Shown here one piece after another: positions 7,974 to 15,925 of a DNA stretch of 64,000 nt. A program made the position numbers and the translations under genes. Position 1 is the stretch's first letter; the number at the start of each line of letters is the position of its first letter. The stretch covers positions 15,596 through 79,595 of the forward strand of contig CAAECW010000107.1 in assembly GCA_900754445.1 (NCBI GenBank), in the 5' to 3' direction. The DNA is from an uncultured Collinsella sp. (GTDB lineage Bacteria > Actinomycetota > Coriobacteriia > Coriobacteriales > Coriobacteriaceae). The notes beneath the pieces are model-generated. The model ran no database searches, was not told the origin of the DNA, and worked only from the letters and a program-made list of their open reading frames with translations.

Positions 7974-8050
7974 GGCGGTGTAGCTCAGTTGGTTAGAGCA
8001 CACGGTTCATACCCGTGGCGTCACTGGTTCGAATCCAGTCACCGCTACCA
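7974..8050 (+). tRNA. tRNA-Met (anticodon CAT), elongator type
   Basis: Acceptor GGCGGTG with CACCGCT (8040-8046), discriminator A, CCA encoded. The anticodon stem CACGG/CCGTG with loop TTCATAC gives CAT. It lacks the three consecutive G-C pairs and the position 1-72 mismatch of initiator tRNA, so it is called elongator. Confidence 0.9.
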
Positions 8051-8061
8051 TAGGTAACACG

Positions 8062-8092
8062 GTGGCTTCTCAATAGTATGTTGAGAGGCCAC
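8062..8092 (+). other. stem-loop between tRNA-Met and tuf
   Basis: GTGGCTTCTCAA pairs with TTGAGAGGCCAC around loop TAGTATG. No T-run follows; TATGGTATAAAGG comes next. Possibly a processing or partial-termination element between the tRNAs and tuf mRNA. Confidence 0.5.
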
Positions 8093-8146
8093 TATGGTAT
8101 AAAGGCAAAGTCCCGTCCGGGGACGACCTGTTAAGAGGAGGGCTTT

Positions 8147-9337
8147 ATGGCCAAAGAGAAGTTTGAGCGCACTAAGCCGCATGTTAACATCGGCACCATT
8201 GGTCACGTCGACCACGGCAAGACCACGCTGACCGCTGCCATCACCAAGGTTCTCTCCGAGACCGAGGGCTGCAAGGCTGACTTCACTGCGTTCGAGAACA
8301 TCGACAAGGCTCCCGAGGAGCGCGAGCGCGGCATTACGATCTCCGTCTCCCACGTCGAGTACGAGACCGCTTCCCGTCACTACGCTCACGTTGACTGCCC
8401 GGGCCACGCTGACTACGTCAAGAACATGATCTCCGGCGCTGCTCAGATGGACGGCGCTATCCTGGTCATCGCCGCTACCGACGGCCCCATGGCTCAGACC
8501 CGCGAGCACATCCTGCTCGCCCGTCAGGTCGGCGTTCCCTACATCGTCGTCTTCCTGAACAAGTGCGACATGGTCGACGATGACGAGCTCATCGACCTCG
8601 TCGAGATGGAGACCCGTGAGCTCCTCTCCGAGTACGATTTCCCCGGCGACGACATCCCCGTCATCCGTGGTTCCGCTCTGGGCGCTCTCGAGGGCGACGC
8701 CAAGTGGATGGACGCTATCCGCGAGCTCATGAATGCCGTCGACGAGTACATCCCGACGCCTGCTCGTAACAACGACCTCCCGTTCCTGATGGCCGTTGAG
8801 GACGTTATGACCATCTCCGGCCGTGGCACCGTTGCTACCGGCCGTGTCGAGCGCGGTGAGCTCAAGCTCAACGAGCCCGTCGAGATCGTCGGCATCAAGG
8901 ATACCCAGAACACCGTCGTTACCGGTATCGAGATGTTCCGTAAGTCCATGGACTTCTGCGAGGCTGGCGACAACGTCGGTCTGCTGCTCCGCGGCATCAA
9001 GCGCGAGGACATCGAGCGCGGCCAGGTTCTCTGCAAGCCCGGTTCGGTTACCCCGCACACCAAGTTCACCGGCGAGATCTACGTTCTGACCAAGGAGGAG
9101 GGCGGCCGTCACACCCCGTTCTTCGATGGTTATCGTCCTCAGTTCTACTTCCGTACCACCGACGTTACCGGTACGGTCAAGCTCCCCGAGGGCACCGAGA
9201 TGGCTATGCCTGGTGACCACATCACCATCGAGGGCGACCTCATCCACCCGATCGCCATGGAGGAGGGCCTGCGCTTCGCTATCCGCGAGGGTGGCCACAC
9301 CGTCGGTTCGGGCATCGTCTCCACGATCATTGAGTAA
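8147..9337 (+). CDS. tuf: elongation factor Tu
   Basis: GTPase delivering aminoacyl-tRNA to the ribosome. 396 residues, full length. G1 GHVDHGKT, the switch I RGITI, G3 DCPGHADY and G4 NKCD are intact, followed by domains II and III ending [23 protein letters not shown] lies before the ATG. Codon use is strongly biased to a few C-ending codons, as expected for a highly expressed gene. It is placed directly downstream of tRNA-Tyr-Thr-Met, echoing the tRNA-tufB linkage of other bacteria, rather than after fusA (47964-50063 in this window). Confidence 0.98.
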   Translation: MAKEKFERTKPHVNIGTIGHVDHGKTTLTAAITKVLSETEGCKADFTAFENIDKAPEERERGITISVSHVEYETASRHYAHVDCPGHADYVKNMISGAAQMDGAILVIAATDGPMAQTREHILLARQVGVPYIVVFLNKCDMVDDDELIDLVEMETRELLSEYDFPGDDIPVIRGSALGALEGDAKWMDAIRELMNAVDEYIPTPARNNDLPFLMAVEDVMTISGRGTVATGRVERGELKLNEPVEIVGIKDTQNTVVTGIEMFRKSMDFCEAGDNVGLLLRGIKREDIERGQVLCKPGSVTPHTKFTGEIYVLTKEEGGRHTPFFDGYRPQFYFRTTDVTGTVKLPEGTEMAMPGDHITIEGDLIHPIAMEEGLRFAIREGGHTVGSGIVSTIIE

Positions 9338-9365
9338 ATTAGCTCTTTGATATAGCTGACTTAGA

Positions 9366-9400
9366 GAACCCGGCACTTATATGGGTGCCGGGTTCTTTTC
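9366..9400 (+). terminator. tuf terminator
   Basis: GAACCCGGCAC (9366-9376) with GTGCCGGGTTC (9385-9395), then TTTTC. Confidence 0.9.
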
Positions 9401-9541
9401 TGCAATGGATATTGAGCCGTTGCTGGTGTCGAGAGGATCGATATTGGTCCTGGATGCACCGTCGATTAGCTCTCGATGGCTTCATTGATGTGTTCCAAAT
9501 ATGAATGGATCCACCGAGAACCAATTGACTCGAGGTTTTCA

Positions 9542-9571
9542 TTGACAGCACTTACGTGGAGCTGATAAAGT
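9542..9571 (+). promoter_or_regulatory. promoter of rpmG-tRNA-Trp-secE-nusG
   Basis: TTGACA (9542-9547), 18-base spacer, TAAAGT (9566-9571). The -35 region GAGGTTTTCATTGACAGC is nearly identical to that of the tRNA-Tyr promoter at 7702-7719. The rest of 9401-9541 shows no gene. Confidence 0.65.
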
Positions 9572-9616
9572 AACAACTCGTGCCCGTACGGGGCGGAAAT
9601 GAAAGGTTCAGGATAC

Positions 9617-9766
9617 ATGCGTACTCTAGTTACTCTTGCGTGCACTGAGTGCAAGCGCCGCAACTATACGACCACCAAGAACAAGTCGACCATGCCTGAT
9701 CGTATGGAGATCAAGAAGTATTGCCCCTGGTGCCGTCATCACACGCTGCACAAAGAGACTCGCTAG
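9617..9766 (+). CDS. rpmG: ribosomal protein bL33
   Basis: 49 residues, [17 protein letters not shown] at the N-terminus. It is a zinc-ribbon L33 with both cysteine pairs present: CTEC and CPWC. RBS GAAAGG lies upstream. The position before secE-nusG is the conserved bacterial location, with tRNA-Trp inserted between. It is the C+ (zinc-binding) paralogue type. Confidence 0.95.
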   Translation: MRTLVTLACTECKRRNYTTTKNKSTMPDRMEIKKYCPWCRHHTLHKETR

Positions 9767-9779
9767 TCTCTAGTCACAT

Positions 9780-9855
9780 ACGCCAGTAGTTCAATTGGTA
9801 GAGCATCGGTCTCCAAAACCGAGTGTTGAGGGTTCGAGTCCTTCCTGGCGTGCCA
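9780..9855 (+). tRNA. tRNA-Trp (anticodon CCA)
   Basis: Acceptor ACGCCAG (9780-9786) with CTGGCGT (9845-9851), discriminator G, CCA encoded. Anticodon stem TCGGT/ACCGA with loop CTCCAAA, so CCA. The rpmG-tRNA-Trp-secE-nusG arrangement is widespread in bacteria. Confidence 0.97.
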
Positions 9856-9864
9856 GTCATTATT

Positions 9865-9896
9865 CCGTAAGCTCCCACTTGGGGGCTTACGGTTTA
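9865..9896 (+). terminator. terminator/attenuator between tRNA-Trp and secE
   Basis: CCGTAAGCTCCC (9865-9876) with GGGGGCTTACGG (9881-9892), then TTTA. The short T-run suggests partial read-through into secE, which has no other obvious promoter. Confidence 0.65.
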
Positions 9897-9931
9897 CTCA
9901 TGTATAAGCGCATTGCGCGGAGGTAACCCAA

Positions 9932-10270
9932 ATGGCCAACAAGAAGAACAAGAAGAAGGCTCAGCAGCCGGCACCTGCCAACAAAGCTGCCGCCAACTCC
10001 AAGGTTGAGGCCAAGAAGGCCGTTGCCAAGAAGAACGAGAAGGCTGCGAAGTCCAAGAAGAACGAGAAGCCTGGTTTCTTCGCCCGCACCAAGAAGTATT
10101 TCGCTTCGGTCAAGTCCGAGATGAAGCGTGTCACGTGGCCCGATAAGAAGGAGCTCGTGAACTACTCGGTTGTCGTTTGCGCTTCTCTGATCGTCGTCGG
10201 CGTCGTCATCGCTCTGCTCGATGCTGGCTTTGGCGAGGCTCTTGCTCTGTTCTCTGGATTGAGGGGCTAA
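9932..10270 (+). CDS. secE: preprotein translocase subunit SecE
   Basis: Membrane subunit of SecYEG. 112 residues: a Lys/Ala-rich N-terminal extension of about 47 residues, then the amphipathic conserved segment VKSEMKRVTWPDKKELVNY and a single transmembrane helix (about 78-100). Longer than the roughly 60-residue minimal SecE because of the basic extension. RBS GGAGG lies upstream. nusG follows 3 bases after the stop. Confidence 0.95.
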   Translation: MANKKNKKKAQQPAPANKAAANSKVEAKKAVAKKNEKAAKSKKNEKPGFFARTKKYFASVKSEMKRVTWPDKKELVNYSVVVCASLIVVGVVIALLDAGFGEALALFSGLRG

Positions 10271-10273
10271 ACC

Positions 10274-10810
10274 ATGTCTAAGCGTTGGTACGTCGTTCAC
10301 ACTTACTCTGGATACGAGAACCGCGTTAAGTCCGATCTCGAGCATCGCATCGAGACTATGGGCATGCAGGACCGTATCTTTGATATCGAGATTCCTATGG
10401 AGCGCGTCACCGAGATTAAAGAGGGTGGCAAGCGTGAGACCAAGGATTCCAAGATCTTCCCGGGTTATGTCCTGGTCCGCATGGAGATGGATGACGATGC
10501 TTGGACGTGTGTTCGTAACACGCCTGGCGTCACCGGTTTCCTAGGCGGCAACGGCAAGCCCGCTCCGCTTTCCCGCGACGAGTACAACAAGATGACTCGT
10601 CGTCCCGGTAAGGGCGATTCGCCCAAGCGCACCTCGGTTGATATTGAGGTCGGCACGTCCGTCCGCGTCACCGATGGCCCGCTTACCGACTTTGATGGCA
10701 AGGTCTCCGAGGTTAACACCGAGGCTGGCAAGCTCAAGGTCACGCTGATGATCTTTGGCCGCGAGACGCCGGTCGAGCTCGACTTTAACCAGGTCGCTGT
10801 CATCGCTTAA
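10274..10810 (+). CDS. nusG: transcription termination/antitermination factor NusG
   Basis: 178 residues. The NGN domain (about 1-110: [41 protein letters not shown]) binds the RNA polymerase clamp. The C-terminal KOW domain (about 125-178: [20 protein letters not shown]) contacts Rho or S10. Typical length. Co-transcribed with secE. Confidence 0.97.
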   Translation: MSKRWYVVHTYSGYENRVKSDLEHRIETMGMQDRIFDIEIPMERVTEIKEGGKRETKDSKIFPGYVLVRMEMDDDAWTCVRNTPGVTGFLGGNGKPAPLSRDEYNKMTRRPGKGDSPKRTSVDIEVGTSVRVTDGPLTDFDGKVSEVNTEAGKLKVTLMIFGRETPVELDFNQVAVIA

Positions 10811-10930
10811 GTTTTCGTCCGTTCGCGCGAGCGTGCTTCTTCTGTGACTGCTCATCTCAGGAGTGCTTCTAACACGTGCGTGCTTACGATATAGCAAGTA
10901 CTTCACACTCGTGATTCGAAAGGAATGACC

Positions 10931-11359
10931 ATGGCTGAGAAGAAGGTTGCCAACGTCATTAAGCTCCAGATTCCTGCTGGTGCAGCTAACCCCGCTCCTC
11001 CCGTCGGCCCCGCCCTGGGCGCTGCTGGCGTGAACATCATGCAGTTCTGCCAGGCCTTTAACGCCGAGACGCAGGACAAGAAGGGCGACATCATCCCCGT
11101 TGAGATCTCTGTCTACGAGGATAAGTCCTTCTCCTTCATCACCAAGACCCCGCCGGCGGCTCACCTCATCAAGAAGGAGCTGAACCTCAAGTCTGGTTCC
11201 GCTAAGCCCCAGGCCGACAAGGTTGGTCAGCTCTCCCAGGAGCAGCTCACCAAGATCGCCGAGATCAAGATGCCGGACCTCAATGCCAACGACATTGACG
11301 CCGCCAAGAAGATCATCGCCGGTACCGCCCGTTCCATGGGCGTCACCATCGCTGAGTAG
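10931..11359 (+). CDS. rplK: ribosomal protein uL11
   Basis: 142 residues. The ATG at 10931 is preferred over the one at 10925 because GAAAGGA ends one base before the first ATG and 7 bases before the second, and the product then starts [13 protein letters not shown] as in other L11s. The conserved N-terminal loop [20 protein letters not shown] (thiostrepton/L7-L12 stalk base) and the C-terminal RNA-binding domain ending ARSMGVTI are present. The 120-base gap from nusG contains no clear terminator. Confidence 0.97.
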   Translation: MAEKKVANVIKLQIPAGAANPAPPVGPALGAAGVNIMQFCQAFNAETQDKKGDIIPVEISVYEDKSFSFITKTPPAAHLIKKELNLKSGSAKPQADKVGQLSQEQLTKIAEIKMPDLNANDIDAAKKIIAGTARSMGVTIAE

Positions 11360-11377
11360 CGATTTCTTATGGTAACG

Positions 11378-11403
11378 ACGGGTGCTCCGACCGGGGCGCC
11401 CGT
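11378..11403 (+). other. stem-loop between rplK and rplA
   Basis: ACGGGTGCTCC (11378-11388) pairs with GGGGCGCCCGT (11393-11403) around GACC, allowing G-U. No T-run. Possibly a processing site or an L1-type regulatory fold, unproven. Confidence 0.45.
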
Positions 11404-11476
11404 TAAATGTGTGCAATAGGGCACACGATACGATGTGGGAGGGCTCACGCCCGTTTAACCACAGGAGGTAATGCAC

Positions 11477-12184
11477 ATGGCTAAGCATGGTAAGAGCTAT
11501 AACGCCGCTGCTGAGAAGATCGACCGCGCCACGCTCTACACCCCCCTTCAGGCTGCCAAGCTCATCAAGGAGCTCGACACCGCCAAGTTCGACGAGACCG
11601 TCGAGGCCCACTTCCGTCTGGGCATCGATACTCGTAAGGCTGACCAGAACATCCGTGGTTCCATCTCCCTGCCCCACGGCACCGGCAAGACCGTTCGTGT
11701 TGCCGTCTTCGCCGAGGGCGAGAAGGCCCGCGAGGCCGAGGCTGCCGGCGCCGACATCATCGGTTCCGACGAGCTCGTCGCCCAGATCCAGAAGGGCGAG
11801 ATCAACTTCGACGCCGCTATCGCTACGCCGAACATGATGGCCAAGGTTGGCCGCATCGGTAAGATCCTTGGTCCCCGTGGCCTTATGCCGAACCCTAAGC
11901 TCGGTACCGTGACCATGGACGTCGCCAAGATGGTCTCCGAGCTCAAGGCCGGCCGCGTTGAGTATCGTGCCGACCGCTACGGCATCTGCCACGTGCCCCT
12001 GGGCAAGAAGTCCTTCTCTGAGCAGCAGCTCGTCGAGAACTACGCTGCCCTGTACACCGAGATCCTGCGCGTCAAGCCCTCTTCTGCTAAGGGCAAGTAC
12101 GTCAAGTCCATCTCCGTGTCTTCCACCATGGGCCCTGGCGTCAAGGTCGATCCCGCTGTCCAGCGTGACTTCCTGGCTGAGTAA
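11477..12184 (+). CDS. rplA: ribosomal protein uL1
   Basis: 235 residues. The start at 11477 ([11 protein letters not shown]) is preferred over the ATG at 11471, which sits only 2 bases after AGGAGG. L1 signature segments [32 protein letters not shown] and [11 protein letters not shown] are visible. In most bacteria rplJ follows at once. Here a strong terminator and a 21-kb block intervene. Confidence 0.97.
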   Translation: MAKHGKSYNAAAEKIDRATLYTPLQAAKLIKELDTAKFDETVEAHFRLGIDTRKADQNIRGSISLPHGTGKTVRVAVFAEGEKAREAEAAGADIIGSDELVAQIQKGEINFDAAIATPNMMAKVGRIGKILGPRGLMPNPKLGTVTMDVAKMVSELKAGRVEYRADRYGICHVPLGKKSFSEQQLVENYAALYTEILRVKPSSAKGKYVKSISVSSTMGPGVKVDPAVQRDFLAE

Positions 12185-12220
12185 CTGCTAGTTACTGCCT
12201 GAGCAAAGCAAGCATTGCTA

Positions 12221-12265
12221 AAGAAACCCGGTTCCGCCTCGTGTGGGACCGGGTTTCTTGCTATC
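12221..12265 (+). terminator. rplKA terminator
   Basis: AAGAAACCCGGTTCC (12221-12235) with GGGACCGGGTTTCTT (12245-12259). Strong and A/T-flanked; it ends the L11-L1 transcript. Confidence 0.9.
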
Positions 12266-12274
12266 GCGTGCCAA

Positions 12275-12313
12275 AACCACCTCAAAGGGGACAGCGTCCC
12301 CTTTGAGGTGGTT
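12275..12313. repeat. perfect 18-bp hairpin of the GGGGACAG/CTGTCCCC dispersed family
   Basis: An 18-base left arm (12275-12292, ending CAAAGGGGAC) and a perfectly complementary right arm (12296-12313) with a 3-base loop. It overlaps the stop codon of the phosphoesterase on the minus strand and may act as its terminator. Related hairpins occur at 14991, 18012, 18070, 44831 and 46614. Confidence 0.8.
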
Positions 12314-13022
12314 ACCAGGGTGTTCTGGCGGTAGAGGACTCAATGGCCTCGTGGCGCTTGAGCTCGCGGCGCATGGTTTGCGAGTTGAGCCAGGCTGCCT
12401 GCCAGCCACGGATGGGGTAGCGCGTCTGGTCGAGCTCAAACTGCGTATAGCCGCAGGCGTTGATGATCGTCGTTCCACACACATGCTGCCGCTCGCGCTG
12501 AAAATCGTAACCGTAGCTTTGGTGTACATGCCCATGCACCATGTAGTCGGCTCCCCAGGACTCAAGCGCCGTGTTAAAGCACTCAAACCCTCGATGCGGT
12601 AGATCGTCCAGATCACCCATACCGGCGGCGGGCGCATGGGTAAGCAGAATGTCGCACCCGCCGACCATCCTAACCTTACGCGACAGCTTACGCATACGCT
12701 TGGACATCTCGCGTTCGGTGTACATGTTGGCGCCGTCGCGATAACGCATGGACCCGCCAAGGCCCGCAATGCGAATCCCTCGGTACGTGTACACGCTGTC
12801 TTCTACGCAGATACATCCGCCCGGTGCATGACGTGCGTAGCGGTCATCGTGATTGCCGCGCACGTAGATGAGCGGTTTGTTGATGACCGTAACCAAAAAC
12901 TCAAGATAGTCCGGGTCCAGATCGCCGGCGGACAAAATCAGGTCGACGCCCTCAAAGCGTTCCTTGCGAAAGCACTCCCAAAGGCATCGTTCTTCGGTAT
13001 CGGCTATGGCAAGGATTTTCAT
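12312..13022 (-). CDS. calcineurin-like metallophosphoesterase
   Basis: 236 residues. Metallophos motifs in order: the N-terminal ILAIADTE (where DxH is usual, D-T-E here), SAGDLDPDYL (GD), YVRGNHDDRY (GNHD), LLTHAPAAG (TH) and MVHGHVHQSYG (GHxH). The third residue of the first motif is Glu instead of His, a variation seen in some YfcE-like branches. Substrate unknown. The start codon overlaps the stop of the upstream ParB-like/BMP gene (ATGA-type, 13019-13022), so the pair is co-translated and may act together. Confidence 0.85.
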   Translation of the reverse strand: MKILAIADTEERCLWECFRKERFEGVDLILSAGDLDPDYLEFLVTVINKPLIYVRGNHDDRYARHAPGGCICVEDSVYTYRGIRIAGLGGSMRYRDGANMYTEREMSKRMRKLSRKVRMVGGCDILLTHAPAAGMGDLDDLPHRGFECFNTALESWGADYMVHGHVHQSYGYDFQRERQHVCGTTIINACGYTQFELDQTRYPIRGWQAAWLNSQTMRRELKRHEAIESSTARTPW

Positions 13023-14935
13023 AGGGCAGGGACTTTCGGCTCATCGTCGAGCTGCGGAATGGTGCCTACCACGTTATCCGCCAGCCAATTCATCTCGACA
13101 ATCTGCGTGCTCGGCAGCGGAGGGAAGCCTTCGATCTGTACCACGCCGTTCTGACTGTGGAGCTCGCCGCCAAAGGGGTTGATGGATCCCTCGACAATGC
13201 CGTTGCGGAGCAACTGCACGAGTTTGCGCGTCTGGTAGGGTAGGCCCGGAGCGTAACGGATGTCGATAACGCCGGAGCTCATGCCGTACCAGTAGTTGAC
13301 GGCGCGCACTTGGTTGTCATCGCTGGTCTCGTCCCACGTGCCGTGCAGAAGGCTGCGAACGATGAGCTCGTAGTAACGGCCCCAGTTCCATACCGGCATG
13401 GCGATGCCGGAAACCTTGCCATCGACCAGGCGGTGGAGTCCGTAGGCCGTAGGGTCTTCGAGCGACTTTGACATGTCAGCGCCGGTCATGACGCTCACGC
13501 CTTCGCGGCACATGGCCTCGGCAAGACCGCCGGCGGGCACATCGCCCCAGGTGAGGATAATTTGCGCGCGGGGGTCGAGCAGCGAGGCGCCGATGGCAAA
13601 GGCATTGATCTCGCTGAGCGCGCCGGATGCGAAGACCGACGCGTGGTAGCCGATACGATGGTTGTCCGCCATGCTGGCGGCAAGGGCGCCCAGGAGGAAC
13701 TTGGCCTCGTACATCTTGCCAAAGTACGAACGGACGCTTTGGTGGGGAAGGCCGATAGAGCAGTTAAGGAACCGAACCTGGGGATACTCAACGGCAGCTC
13801 TGAGCGTGTATTCCATCAGGCGGTGCGAGGTCGAGAAGATGACGTTGTCTCCATGTTTGACAGCCGTTTCCACGGCGGCGTAGAACACGTCCGGATCGTG
13901 ACAGTCCTCGAACGCCTCGGTGCGCACGATACCGTCAAAGTGCTCATCGAGATACTGGCGTCCTTGGTCGTGCAGACTGTCCCAGCTCGACGCCGCACAG
14001 GGGAACTCATGGATAAAGGCGATACACAGGGGGTTGGCCGCCGAATAGACAGTCTTGCCCATAAAGAAGTTGAGCACGCCGGAGGTGGACTTGGTGGGCG
14101 ACTCCTCCTCATCGACGCTCGGCGCTTCGACAAGATCGACCTTGTCCTCGTCATTTTTGCCGGCAATGACCAGCTCGCGCCAAATCTTGCACAGGCGGTT
14201 TACGACGATATCCGTCGGCGTATCCAGCAGGCGGTCCTGGTTGTACACATTGAGGTAAACGAGCATGGCGTCGGCAGGCGTAATGTCCAGGTGGTCGCCG
14301 CCTGCGCGAAGGTAGGCGCGCTTAAAGAGCAGGAAGGTGTGGCGCAGGTAGTCGACCTTTTTCTGCGGCCATTTTTCGATAAGGTTCTGACCGAGCATCT
14401 TGGCGAGCGTCTCGTAGCTTCCCTCACGCGAGAACTCGATCTCGTATAGGGGGCAGACACGCCAAAACGCGCAGAATTCACCGTACAGGCGGCTTTCGAC
14501 GGAATCCCATGTGCCGGGGTAGAGACGGGTGACCCTGGCCGAAACCGTTGGAGCGTCCAGGAATTTGAGGACACTGACGCGTTTGTTGCCTTCCTGGACA
14601 TAGAACCGATGCATGAACTCGGTGACGATGATGGGGTCGCGATAGCCCTCGGTTACCTGGATGTCGTAGAGGTTGGACCACTTGCGGGCGAACTCGGTGT
14701 TAAACGGCAGCAGAGGCATAAAGTTGCATGAAAAGGCGGACTGACGGCCTTTGGTGACCGTGCCGACGACCATTTCGAGCGGAATATCCCGCAGGCCGAC
14801 GCTCACTCGCTGACCTAAGGGGAGCTGAGCAACCAAGCTATCGAGGTCCGTAAGGTATGGATGCTCGCTTTGGCTGATGGCGCGACGGCGTCCCTGCTCG
14901 CCGCGCTTGCGTGCTTGACGATAGGCCTCTTCCAT
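13019..14935 (-). CDS. ParB-like domain fused to BMP-type (PnrA/Med) ligand-binding domain, cytoplasmic
   Basis: 638 residues with no signal peptide or lipobox. The N-terminal half has a ParB/sulfiredoxin-like segment (DPIIVTEFMHRFYVQEGNKR, about 100-125) followed by a helical region. The C-terminal half (about 305-600) resembles the basic membrane protein (BMP/PnrA) periplasmic-binding fold: CIAFIHEFPC, KMYEAKFLLGALAASMADNH, IGYHASVFA, EINAFAIGASLLDP and VSVMTGADM. BMP domains bind nucleosides at the cell surface; a cytoplasmic version points to ligand sensing (inference). Operonic with the phosphoesterase. Product function unknown. Confidence 0.7.
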   Translation of the reverse strand: MEEAYRQARKRGEQGRRRAISQSEHPYLTDLDSLVAQLPLGQRVSVGLRDIPLEMVVGTVTKGRQSAFSCNFMPLLPFNTEFARKWSNLYDIQVTEGYRDPIIVTEFMHRFYVQEGNKRVSVLKFLDAPTVSARVTRLYPGTWDSVESRLYGEFCAFWRVCPLYEIEFSREGSYETLAKMLGQNLIEKWPQKKVDYLRHTFLLFKRAYLRAGGDHLDITPADAMLVYLNVYNQDRLLDTPTDIVVNRLCKIWRELVIAGKNDEDKVDLVEAPSVDEEESPTKSTSGVLNFFMGKTVYSAANPLCIAFIHEFPCAASSWDSLHDQGRQYLDEHFDGIVRTEAFEDCHDPDVFYAAVETAVKHGDNVIFSTSHRLMEYTLRAAVEYPQVRFLNCSIGLPHQSVRSYFGKMYEAKFLLGALAASMADNHRIGYHASVFASGALSEINAFAIGASLLDPRAQIILTWGDVPAGGLAEAMCREGVSVMTGADMSKSLEDPTAYGLHRLVDGKVSGIAMPVWNWGRYYELIVRSLLHGTWDETSDDNQVRAVNYWYGMSSGVIDIRYAPGLPYQTRKLVQLLRNGIVEGSINPFGGELHSQNGVVQIEGFPPLPSTQIVEMNWLADNVVGTIPQLDDEPKVPAL

Positions 14936-14990
14936 GGTGTCTACTCCCTTAGTCGTTTAAACAACGATATGAACCATGGTACCACGAATG

Positions 14991-15030
14991 AAAACCACTA
15001 CAAAGATGCCTGTCCCCTTTGCGGTGGTTT
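14991..15030. repeat. hairpin of the CTGTCCCC family between mscS and the BMP gene
   Basis: AAAACCACTACAAAG and CTTTGCGGTGGTTT pair imperfectly around ATGCCTGTCCC. It lies in the short gap downstream of mscS, so it probably serves as the mscS terminator. Confidence 0.65.
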
Positions 15031-15796
15031 AGGCGATGATGGGGGCGATGGCGCGGATGCAGGCGTCGGCTGCCGTGAAAGTAGTGCTGTCGTCGCTGAC
15101 GATAAAGATGATCTTTCCTTTGATGCCAAAGTCGCCGATTTCGCTAAAGAGTACGTAGGGCTCCTTGTCAAAGCCCGAGATGGGCGAGACGGCCGTTTTG
15201 GTTGCGCTCGTGAGCTCGTCTGCCAGCACGTCAAGGGAAGCCCACTTAGACGTGTCCTTTACGGCAACAGGCACAGCCACACGCCCAAAGGGCATGAGGT
15301 GCACGAGCGTGTTCTTGGAAATGTTGGAGTTGGGGACGATGATGGTCTGTCCACAGGCATCCTCAATCGTTGTATGGCGCCAAGTGATGTCTTGGACCAC
15401 GCCGGATACGCCGCCGACCTCGATATTGTCGCCGGGTTTGATGATGCCCATAAAGGTCACTTGCATGCCGCCGATAAGGTTTGACAGCGTGTCCTGAAAG
15501 CCGAGCGAGATAGCGATGCCGCCGACGCCAAGAGCGGCGACGAGCGCGTTTGCGTTAATGCCAAAGCAGTTGTCGAGGATAAAGCTGCCGCCGATCATCC
15601 AGATGACGGCGCGCGCGATGTTGATGAAGATACTCGATGCCGGAAGCGGGTTATCGTCTCGGTTAAGCAGATGGTTCAGGGTCTTGGATACGACCTTGGC
15701 GGCGACGGCGGTGCCTATCGCCAAGATGACGGCCCAGATGATGTTGTGGACCCACCGTTGCTCAAAGAAATGAAGAATCGGCTCAAACAATTCCAT
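15029..15796 (-). CDS. small-conductance mechanosensitive channel, MscS family
   Basis: 255 residues from the ATG at 15796, which has AGGAGG 10 bases upstream; the in-frame upstream start at 15841 would add 15 residues lacking support. Transmembrane segments at about 18-38, 60-80 and 82-105. The pore-lining TM3 is followed by the MscS signature GVGGIAISLGFQDTLSNLIG, then the beta domain (KPGDNIEVGGVSGVVQDITW, IIVPNSNIS). It releases solutes during osmotic downshock. Monocistronic by its flanking hairpins. Confidence 0.9.
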   Translation of the reverse strand: MELFEPILHFFEQRWVHNIIWAVILAIGTAVAAKVVSKTLNHLLNRDDNPLPASSIFINIARAVIWMIGGSFILDNCFGINANALVAALGVGGIAISLGFQDTLSNLIGGMQVTFMGIIKPGDNIEVGGVSGVVQDITWRHTTIEDACGQTIIVPNSNISKNTLVHLMPFGRVAVPVAVKDTSKWASLDVLADELTSATKTAVSPISGFDKEPYVLFSEIGDFGIKGKIIFIVSDDSTTFTAADACIRAIAPIIA

Positions 15797-15841
15797 GTAG
15801 GGAAAACCTCCTAATGATCGTCCAACCATGATACCCACCAA

Positions 15842-15875
15842 GAAGCCCGTCCGATCACATTCGGACGGGCTTCTG
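15842..15875. terminator. hairpin between the 5'-nucleotidase gene and mscS
   Basis: AGAAGCCCGTCCGA and TTCGGACGGGCTTCT form a perfect stem of about 14 bp around TCACA. It terminates the minus-strand nucleotidase gene that ends at 15926. Confidence 0.75.
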
Positions 15876-15925
15876 TGCTCGATATAAGGTTTACGCGGCG
15901 GGGCTGTAAGGCCCGGCGGTGTAGC

